Source: UBA1231 sp045652765 (GTDB lineage Bacteria > Bacillota_I > Bacilli_A > ML615J-28 > CAG-313). Taken from it: a DNA stretch of 9,687 nucleotides. A model generated the notes under the pieces. It had not been told where the DNA came from. It made no database searches and worked only from the letters and a program-made list of their open reading frames with translations. Positions 1 through 5,523 of the stretch are shown here, piece by piece (positions within the stretch are counted from its first letter, which is position 1; each line of letters opens with the position of its first letter). A program made the position numbers and the translations under genes. The stretch lies in NCBI GenBank assembly GCA_045652765.1, contig JAZOLG010000048.1, positions 1 to 9,687 on the forward strand, read 5' to 3'.

Positions 1-36
1 AAGTCTTTGTAAAAGTTTATGTCAAATTAATACTTT

Positions 37-825
37 TTATACATCAATATGTCTTTTAATGTAATCATAAGTATATCCAAGTCTTAATAACTTTTGGATT
101 GTTTTATTTTTATCATTAGTTTGTTTTTTAATTTTAGTTAAGTCTTTATTAAAAGTTTTTTCAATATCTTCATTATATTCAATACTTCTTAATACTTCTT
201 GAATTATTGTTGTTGAAATCCCTTTTAAAGCCATTTTTTCAGTCAATTTGAGCTTTTGTCTTGCAGTTGGTAAACTTATTAGTGTCTTTTCTATCTTTTG
301 ATATTTTGAAATTAATTGTTCTAAGAATTCTTCTTCTTGATAGGTAGATAGATAAATACTTATTAATTCTTGACTTATACCAAGTCTTTCTAATGTATGA
401 ACAATATATCTTCGACCTAAACATTTATTCTTGGAATCTTCTAAAAAAGCTTTAATATATTCTTCATCATCTAAGTATTTATATTCTAATAATTTATTAA
501 TAATTTTTTGTTTTGATTCAAAATCTAAATCACTTTTACTAAGATAAGTCCATATTTCTTTTTCTGTACGTAGTTTGATAAATATATAATTTAGAGCTTT
601 ATTATACCATCTAGAAAAATTACTCGACTTAACAATTAATTCTAAATCTTCTTTAGTAAACCATTTATTTAAAGTAATCCGGTATTCAACCATTTGATCT
701 TCAGTAAACTTATGATCTTGTTCAGCATTATCATGATCACAAAAAGTGACTATATATGTATTACGTTGTTTCTTAATCTGTTTTACTAAAAAATCTAATT
801 CATTATTTGTTAGTTTGGGTATCAT
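37..825 (-). CDS. recX: RecX family regulatory protein (RecA modulator)
   Basis: RecX proteins are small, all-helical cytoplasmic proteins that bind RecA filaments and limit recombinase and co-protease activity. The protein is about 262 aa, the usual length for the long Bacillota form. A short N-terminal beta-rich stretch is followed by the typical RecX helical repeats. The hallmark 'ALNYIFIKLRTEKEI' lies at about residues 77-91 and 'YLDDEEY' at about 117-123, followed by 'LGRRYIVHTLERLGI'. I chose the ATG at 825 because GGTGAGGG lies upstream at good spacing. The in-frame ATG at 843 has no ribosome binding site and would add six residues. With the 825 start the gene overlaps the end of the YitT-family gene by 23 nt, so translation is probably coupled to it. 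It is the last gene of the visible cluster and ends in TAA. The family call is firm; the exact effect on RecA is inferred from the family. Confidence 0.88.
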   Translation of the reverse strand: MIPKLTNNELDFLVKQIKKQRNTYIVTFCDHDNAEQDHKFTEDQMVEYRITLNKWFTKEDLELIVKSSNFSRWYNKALNYIFIKLRTEKEIWTYLSKSDLDFESKQKIINKLLEYKYLDDEEYIKAFLEDSKNKCLGRRYIVHTLERLGISQELISIYLSTYQEEEFLEQLISKYQKIEKTLISLPTARQKLKLTEKMALKGISTTIIQEVLRSIEYNEDIEKTFNKDLTKIKKQTNDKNKTIQKLLRLGYTYDYIKRHIDV

Positions 826-1708
826 AACTAAATCCCTCACCATGAACTTCGGAAGCTCGAACAGCGTAAATAAATGCTAAAGGATCAAGTGACTCAATAA
901 TATCTTTTAAAATAAAGAATTCTCTACTTGATAATACACAAAGTAACATTTTACGATCAACACCAGTATATCCACCCTTAGTATAAATTTCTGTAACACC
1001 GCGATCTAATTTATCAAAAATTTCTTTTTTAATTTCTTCCGGTTTATTGGTAATAATGTAGGTTGCGCGCACATTAAATCCACTAAAGATAATAGAGTCC
1101 ATCATATACCCTGATAAGAAAATAAAAGCAATGGCATATAAGGCATTAAGTATACCTAAAGTACCTTCAAAATTAAGAATACTACCTAATAAGATAATTG
1201 GCGTTTCTACAATAAATAAACTTTTAGAATATGGTATTTTAACATATTTATAAAGTAAGGCTTGAATAATATCAACTCCACCAGTTGAAGCTCCAGCTTT
1301 TATCGCAAGCCCTAATCCTATCCCCATAATGATAGCTGAAAAGAATATTAGTAGCAAACCATTAGTTTGATAAAGTTCAACGAAAACTTTTTGATCAACA
1401 AATTTAAATAAAAGTTCTAATATAAATGCATAAATTGGATAAGCAAATGAACCATACAATGTTTTTAAACAAAATTCTTTACCAATAAAAATCCACGCAA
1501 TAATTAATAAGAAACTATTAATAACTAAAATAATTGTTGAAACAGGAAAATTAATATAATTATGTAGTATTACACCAATACCAGCAACTCCACCAAATAC
1601 AGCACCATTTGGTTCACAAACGAAAACTAAACAACATGCTGTCATAAAGATACCAATATTTAGCATTATAAAGTCTTTTACTTTACGTTTTTGAAAAAAC
1701 TGTTTCAT
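803..1708 (-). CDS. YitT family membrane protein (DUF161-type membrane domain plus DUF2179)
   Basis: This is a 301-aa integral membrane protein of the YitT family, common in Bacillota, whose transported substrate is not established. Hydrophobic segments are visible at about residues 13-31, 57-75, 83-101, 117-137, 163-180 and 184-204. Glycine-rich family motifs 'GGVAGIG' (39-45) and 'GASTGGVD' (139-146) lie in the membrane part. The C-terminal soluble DUF2179 domain (about 212-293) carries 'RGVTEIYTKGGYTG', 'SSREFFILKDII', 'DPLAFIYAV' and the closing 'GEGF'. The ATG at 1708 is well supported because AGGAGG lies 6 nt upstream, inside the last codons of prfB, and the start shares one base with the prfB stop. 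The basic N-terminus suggests a cytoplasmic start by the positive-inside rule. Length is normal and nothing looks broken. I give no gene symbol because the family has several paralogues per genome (yitT, yqfU, ypjC and others) that cannot be told apart here. Confidence 0.9.
   Translation of the reverse strand: MKQFFQKRKVKDFIMLNIGIFMTACCLVFVCEPNGAVFGGVAGIGVILHNYINFPVSTIILVINSFLLIIAWIFIGKEFCLKTLYGSFAYPIYAFILELLFKFVDQKVFVELYQTNGLLLIFFSAIIMGIGLGLAIKAGASTGGVDIIQALLYKYVKIPYSKSLFIVETPIILLGSILNFEGTLGILNALYAIAFIFLSGYMMDSIIFSGFNVRATYIITNKPEEIKKEIFDKLDRGVTEIYTKGGYTGVDRKMLLCVLSSREFFILKDIIESLDPLAFIYAVRASEVHGEGFSYDTQTNK
829..836 (-). promoter_or_regulatory. Ribosome binding site deciding the recX start
   Basis: The mRNA-sense sequence GTGAGGGATTTAGTTATG places a GAGG-containing Shine-Dalgarno-like element about 9 nt before the ATG at 825. 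The alternative ATG at 843 is preceded by GCTTCCGAAGTTC, which has no such element. The site lies inside the last codons of the upstream YitT-family gene. Confidence 0.55.
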
Positions 1709-2802
1709 TAATTGCCTCCTGCTTTATATTTTAAATACGCATTAATAAATTGATCTAAATCTCCATCTAATACTTTTAGTGGGTTAGAACTTTCTGTTAA
1801 AGTTCGGTGATCTTTAACCATTGAATATGGGTGTAAAACATAACTACGAATTTGACTACCAAAAGCATTATCTAATGCGGCACCCACTGTTTCTTTTATT
1901 AATTCATTTTTCTCTTCTAGTTTTAATTGATATAGTTTAGCTTTTAAAACTTTCATTGCTTGTTCTTTATTTTGAATTTGACTTCTTTCGTTTTGACAAG
2001 AAACGACAATTCCTGTTGGAAGATGAGTAATACGAACAGCAGAATCTGTTGTATTAACATGTTGTCCGCCCGCGCCACTAGAACGATAAGTATCGATTCT
2101 AATTTCATCAAGATTAATTACGATCTCAACTTGATCATCAATTTGTGGGGTTATCCCAACACCTGCAAAACTCGTATGACGTCTTGCGGCCGAATCAAAT
2201 GGAGATATCCGAACTAATCTATGAACTCCACGTTCGGACTTTAATAATCCATAGGCATTAAGACCCTCTACTAAACAAGTAACGCTTTTAATTCCAGCAT
2301 CGTTTGCTTCTTGATAATCTAATACACTAAATTTGAATCCTTTGATTTCTGAAAAACGTTTATACATTCTAAATAGCATCAAAGCCCAATCTTGTGATTC
2401 TGTACCACCTGCACCAGGATGAATTTCCAAAATACATGGTAAATGATCACATTCACCATTTAAAAGTATGATTGTCTCAAAACAATTTACTTTATCAGTT
2501 ATATTAATAATTAGTTCTTCGGCTTCATTAAATAAGCTTTCGTCATCAAGTACAACAATAGTATCTAATTCACCAACTAAATCCACAAGTTCATTAAAAC
2601 TTGATAATTTAGCTTTTAAATTATTTGATTCATTTATGATTTTAGATGCCGCATTTGTATCGTTCCAAAAATCATCTTTAGTCATTTTTTGTTCTAACTC
2701 GCTAATTTTTTCATTTAATTCATTAGGTTTTATTACTATTGCTAATTGATCAATTCGATTTTTGAAATCATTGTTATATTTAACAATTTCATATTTTTCC
2801 AT
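1708..2802 (-). CDS. prfB: Peptide chain release factor 2 (RF2), encoded without a frameshift
   Basis: RF2 recognises UAA and UGA stop codons on the ribosome and triggers peptide release. The 364-aa product has the normal length. The N-terminal coiled helical domain includes 'DDFWND'. 'EIHPGAGGTESQDWA' follows, then the stop-codon-reading tripeptide Ser-Pro-Phe (about 200-202, in 'RISPFDS'). The catalytic Gly-Gly-Gln is at about 245-247 ('SSGAGGQHVNTTDSAV'). The SPF tripeptide distinguishes it from RF1, which has PxT. The ATG at 2802 has GGAGG four bases upstream; an in-frame TTG at 2829 would add nine residues but lies in the preceding hairpin. In many bacteria prfB needs a programmed +1 shift at an in-frame TGA near codon 25. 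Here the frame is open from ATG to TAA with no CTTTGAC site, so that autoregulation is absent. The gene follows secA, as in Bacillus, and overlaps the YitT-family start by 1 nt. Confidence 0.96.
   Translation of the reverse strand: MEKYEIVKYNNDFKNRIDQLAIVIKPNELNEKISELEQKMTKDDFWNDTNAASKIINESNNLKAKLSSFNELVDLVGELDTIVVLDDESLFNEAEELIINITDKVNCFETIILLNGECDHLPCILEIHPGAGGTESQDWALMLFRMYKRFSEIKGFKFSVLDYQEANDAGIKSVTCLVEGLNAYGLLKSERGVHRLVRISPFDSAARRHTSFAGVGITPQIDDQVEIVINLDEIRIDTYRSSGAGGQHVNTTDSAVRITHLPTGIVVSCQNERSQIQNKEQAMKVLKAKLYQLKLEEKNELIKETVGAALDNAFGSQIRSYVLHPYSMVKDHRTLTESSNPLKVLDGDLDQFINAYLKYKAGGN
1715..1720 (-). promoter_or_regulatory. Ribosome binding site of the YitT-family gene, embedded in prfB
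   Basis: A perfect AGGAGG is followed by six bases (CAATTA) and then ATG. It encodes the Gly-Gly near the prfB C-terminus (end of 'KAGGN'), so the prfB stop, this site and the next start are packed into about 15 nt. That layout suggests termination-reinitiation coupling. Confidence 0.85.
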
Positions 2803-2806
2803 AATA

Positions 2807-2811
2807 CCTCC
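2807..2811 (-). promoter_or_regulatory. Ribosome binding site deciding the prfB start
   Basis: GGAGG lies four bases before the ATG at 2802 (GGAGGTATTATG in mRNA sense). It supports this start over the upstream in-frame TTG at 2829. It lies a few bases downstream of the secA terminator-like hairpin and outside its stem. Confidence 0.75.
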
Positions 2812-2820
2812 ATGAGTGTC

Positions 2821-2846
2821 AAAAGACAACCATTCGGCTGTCTTTT
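2821..2846 (-). terminator. Intrinsic terminator-like hairpin overlapping the secA stop codon
   Basis: In mRNA sense, AAAAGACAGCC and GGTTGTCTTTT form an 11-bp stem, including one G-U pair, around a GAAT loop. The stem ends in four U residues. The G-U pair works only in the minus-strand transcript; the plus strand would have an A-C mismatch, so the direction fits secA. The stem begins inside the secA TAA codon and ends 18 nt before the prfB ATG. The short U run suggests a weak terminator that lets some transcription into prfB. Confidence 0.6.
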
Positions 2847-5355
2847 ATTTACCACAACATTGTTTGTATTTTTTACCAGATCCACAAGGACAAGGATCAT
2901 TACGTCCAACTTTTTGTCCAACTGTTACTGGTTTTTTCTTTATAGGTTCATCACTTCCCCCACTTGTTCCCGTAGGTTTCGCAACTTGTTCACGTTCTAG
3001 GTTATCACGAATTTGCGCACGATTAATATTAACTGTAACATTGTCTTCAATATTACAAATCATTTCATCAAACATTTGGAATCCAATTTCGCGATATTCT
3101 CTTAATGGATTTAATTGAGCATATGATTTAAGTCCAATGCTTTGACGTAAACTACTCATTTGATCAATATGATCCATCCAGAATTTATCAACAATACGAA
3201 GTAAGATTACTTTCATAAATTCGACATACATTTCATGTGGAATTGCATTTTTCTTATCTTCAAGATTTTGATAAAAACGATCAAGTACTTTAGCTTTGGC
3301 ACTTTCTAAATCTAATCCTTCGAATTCACCTTCTTCAAATTCGTTAAGATTAAAGAATAATTGTAGGAAATTCTTTTGTAGTTGTTCACTATCAACAGTA
3401 GGATTTTTCTTATCATATTGTGCATATTTTGAAACATGACGTTCTGTAACTGATGACATCATACGTTTTACAACTGGTTCCATATCATCAAGTATTAAAA
3501 TATCATTACGTTGTTTATAGATTACTTCTCTTTGACGTCTTAAAACTTCATCATATTCTACAACATGTTTACGACTATCGTAGTTCATACCTTCAACACG
3601 ACGTTGAGCACTTTCAATAAAGTTGCTCATCATTTTCATAGAAAGTGGTAATTCATTGCCTTCTTCATCAACTTCATTAGCTGTTCCCATTCTAACAATC
3701 ATTTTAAAACGGTCACTACCGAATCTTCTTAATAAATCATCTTCACATGATAAATAGAAACAACTATATCCTGGGTCACCTTGACGTCCACTTCGACCTC
3801 TTAACTGATTGTCAATACGACGAGATTCATGGCGCTCAGTACCAATTACCGCAAGACCACCAAGTTCTTTAACGCCTTCACCAAGTTTAATATCGGTACC
3901 ACGTCCAGCCATATTAGTAGCAATTGTTACAGCACCAACTTGTCCAGCACTTGCAACAATTTCGGCTTCACGTTCATGTTGTTTAGCATTTAAAACATTA
4001 TGTGGAATTCCACGTTTTTTTAGTAAATCAGAAAGTAATTCACTTGTTTCAATTGAAATTGTCCCAACAAGAACTGGTTGACCTTTTTTATGACGTGTTG
4101 CGATATCTTTGGCGATAGCATTAAATTTCCCTTTCATTGTTTGGAAAATTAAGTCATTTTCATCGTTTCTTATTACTGGTACGTTTGTTGGAATTTCAAC
4201 AACAAACATATTATAAATATTTCTAAACTCTTCTTCTTCAGTTTTAGCAGTACCAGTCATTCCGGCAAGTTTTTCATATAAACGGAAATAATTTTGGAAT
4301 GTAATAGTTGCTAAAGTTCTTGTTTCTTTTTTAATTTCTACACGTTCTTTTGCTTCTAAAGCTTGGTGTAAACCTTCACTAAATTGTCTACCATGCATTA
4401 AACGACCAGTAAATTGGTCAACAATAATTACAGTATTATCTTGAACTACATAGTCAACATCTTTTTCCATGGCATAATTAGCCTTTAAAGCATTATTAAT
4501 ATGGTGTACTAATTGGACATATCTTACATCATATAAGTTTTCTACTCTAAAGAAGTTTTCCGCACGAGCCATCCCTTTTTCAGTTAACGCAACATGCTTA
4601 GATTTAATATCATATTCATATTCATCTTCTCTTAAACTTCTAACAAAAGTATTAGCTTGAACATAAAGGTTTGCGCCCTTCTTTTCTCCACCAGAAATAA
4701 TAAGCGGAGTTCTTGCTTCGTCAATTAAAATTGAGTCAACTTCATCGACAATGGCAAAATATAATTCTCTTTGAACCATATCATCTAGATGAACAACCAT
4801 ATGGTCTCTTAAATAGTCAAAACCTAATTCATTATTTGTTGAATATGTAATATCACAACGATATGCATCACGTTTTTCTTGTTTAGTAAGTTCACGTAAA
4901 TTTAAACCGACTGTTAAACCTAAGAATTTGTGAACAGCCCCCATTTCAGTTGCGTCACGATTAGCAAGGTATTCATTGACTGTAACGATATGTACACCTT
5001 TACCTGCTAATGCATTTAAATAAGCAACAAGCACTGATGTTAATGTTTTACCTTCACCAGTTTTCATTTCCGCAATATTACCATAATGCATTGTAATAGC
5101 ACCAATAATTTGCACACGATATGCAAGTAAACCAAGAACACGATGAGCTGCTTCTCTAGCTGTTGCATAAGCTTCAACTAAAATATCATCTAAAGTTTCG
5201 CCATTAGCAAGTCGTTCTTTAAATAAAATAGTTTTGTTTTTTAATTCATCATCTGATAAAGCATGATATTCACTTTCAAGTGCCATTACTTTATCAGCAA
5301 TCTTTTCACATTTTTTTAATTCTTTATATCCGGCATCAAATAATTTTTTAAACAT
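2845..5355 (-). CDS. secA: Preprotein translocase ATPase SecA
   Basis: SecA is the ATPase motor that pushes unfolded preproteins through the SecYEG channel at the cytoplasmic face of the membrane. The 836-aa product matches the usual Bacillota length. Walker A 'MKTGEGKT' is at about residues 97-104 and the DEAD-type Walker B 'DEVDSILIDEART' at about 204-216. The second helicase domain contains 'AGRGTDIKLG' and 'QLRGRSGRQGDPG'. The helical scaffold and wing regions follow, with 'GLKSYAQLNPLREYREIGFQMF' near the end. The extreme C-terminus carries the zinc-binding motif 'RNDPCPCGSGKKYKQCC', joined by a short Gly/Ser and Lys linker; this tail usually contacts SecB or ribosomes and lipids. The ATG at 5355 has AAAGAGG eight bases upstream and a promoter just before it. 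The gene is intact and leads the secA-prfB-yitT-recX cluster. It would export the two neighbouring lipoproteins, as it does all Sec clients. Confidence 0.98.
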   Translation of the reverse strand: MFKKLFDAGYKELKKCEKIADKVMALESEYHALSDDELKNKTILFKERLANGETLDDILVEAYATAREAAHRVLGLLAYRVQIIGAITMHYGNIAEMKTGEGKTLTSVLVAYLNALAGKGVHIVTVNEYLANRDATEMGAVHKFLGLTVGLNLRELTKQEKRDAYRCDITYSTNNELGFDYLRDHMVVHLDDMVQRELYFAIVDEVDSILIDEARTPLIISGGEKKGANLYVQANTFVRSLREDEYEYDIKSKHVALTEKGMARAENFFRVENLYDVRYVQLVHHINNALKANYAMEKDVDYVVQDNTVIIVDQFTGRLMHGRQFSEGLHQALEAKERVEIKKETRTLATITFQNYFRLYEKLAGMTGTAKTEEEEFRNIYNMFVVEIPTNVPVIRNDENDLIFQTMKGKFNAIAKDIATRHKKGQPVLVGTISIETSELLSDLLKKRGIPHNVLNAKQHEREAEIVASAGQVGAVTIATNMAGRGTDIKLGEGVKELGGLAVIGTERHESRRIDNQLRGRSGRQGDPGYSCFYLSCEDDLLRRFGSDRFKMIVRMGTANEVDEEGNELPLSMKMMSNFIESAQRRVEGMNYDSRKHVVEYDEVLRRQREVIYKQRNDILILDDMEPVVKRMMSSVTERHVSKYAQYDKKNPTVDSEQLQKNFLQLFFNLNEFEEGEFEGLDLESAKAKVLDRFYQNLEDKKNAIPHEMYVEFMKVILLRIVDKFWMDHIDQMSSLRQSIGLKSYAQLNPLREYREIGFQMFDEMICNIEDNVTVNINRAQIRDNLEREQVAKPTGTSGGSDEPIKKKPVTVGQKVGRNDPCPCGSGKKYKQCCGK

Positions 5356-5363
5356 TGTTTATA

Positions 5364-5370
5364 CCTCTTT
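5364..5370 (-). promoter_or_regulatory. secA ribosome binding site at the very 5' end of the leader
   Basis: AAAGAGG lies eight bases before the secA ATG. If the promoter below is used, transcription would start near 5371-5372, so the site would be almost the first sequence of the mRNA. Confidence 0.7.
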
Positions 5371-5377
5371 CTTACTT

Positions 5378-5406
5378 ATGATACCACAATTTACTAAAAT
5401 TATCAA
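5378..5406 (-). promoter_or_regulatory. Sigma-A-type promoter of secA with extended -10
   Basis: On the minus strand a -35 TTGATA (5401-5406) and a -10 TATCAT (5378-5383) are separated by exactly 17 bases. Each hexamer matches the consensus at five of six positions. TGG directly before the -10 makes an extended -10 (TGnTATCAT). A-rich sequence upstream of the -35 (about 5407-5430) could act as an UP element. The predicted start, near 5371, would give a leader of only about 15 nt. Confidence 0.7.
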
Positions 5407-5424
5407 GTAATTAATGTCTTTGTT

Positions 5425-5436
5425 TTTTTCGAAAAA
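5425..5436. repeat. Short perfect palindrome upstream of the secA promoter
   Basis: TTTTTCGAAAAA is a 12-base perfect inverted repeat about 19 bases upstream of the secA -35. It could be a small operator or part of an A-tract UP element. In such AT-rich DNA it may also be chance. The rest of 5437-5488 is AT-rich, with no gene and no clear second promoter. Confidence 0.3.
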
Positions 5437-5488
5437 CTTAAATATATAAATTTTACCTATTAAACGTTAAATTAGATATAAATTCCAT

Positions 5489-5519
5489 AAAAAAACACTA
5501 TGTTATCCATAGTGTTTTT
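5489..5519 (-). terminator. Intrinsic terminator after the downstream lipoprotein gene
   Basis: A perfect 12-bp stem, AAAAACACTATG paired with CATAGTGTTTTT, closes on a five-base loop. In the minus-strand transcript it is followed by an unbroken run of seven U (5489-5495). It starts five bases after the lipoprotein stop codon. The stem also has an A/T tract on its other side, so it could work in both directions. It separates the lipoprotein unit from the secA promoter. Confidence 0.88.
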
Positions 5520-5523
5520 ATAA

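Noticed and set aside
20..25. TTGACA on the minus strand just after recX as a promoter for the next gene
   Set aside because: It is a consensus -35, but any -10 would fall at or beyond the window edge, so it cannot be judged. The 36 bases after recX show no clear terminator either.
2816..2826. CTTTTGAC upstream of prfB as a relic RF2 frameshift site
   Set aside because: It resembles CTTTGAC but has an extra T, lies before the true start rather than near codon 25, and is explained by the 3' arm of the terminator-like hairpin.
2803..2829. TTG at 2829 as the prfB start
   Set aside because: It lies within the hairpin after secA and has no suitable ribosome binding site, whereas the ATG at 2802 has GGAGG and gives the normal RF2 length.
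1960..3118. Several plus-strand open frames of 84-100 codons opposite prfB and the end of secA
   Set aside because: They lie antisense to well-conserved genes, have no recognisable domains and are expected by chance on the opposite strand.
3809..4081. Plus-strand 90-codon open frame opposite secA
   Set aside because: It is Ser/Pro/Thr-rich without any recognisable motif and sits antisense to the conserved SecA helicase core; it is a shadow frame.
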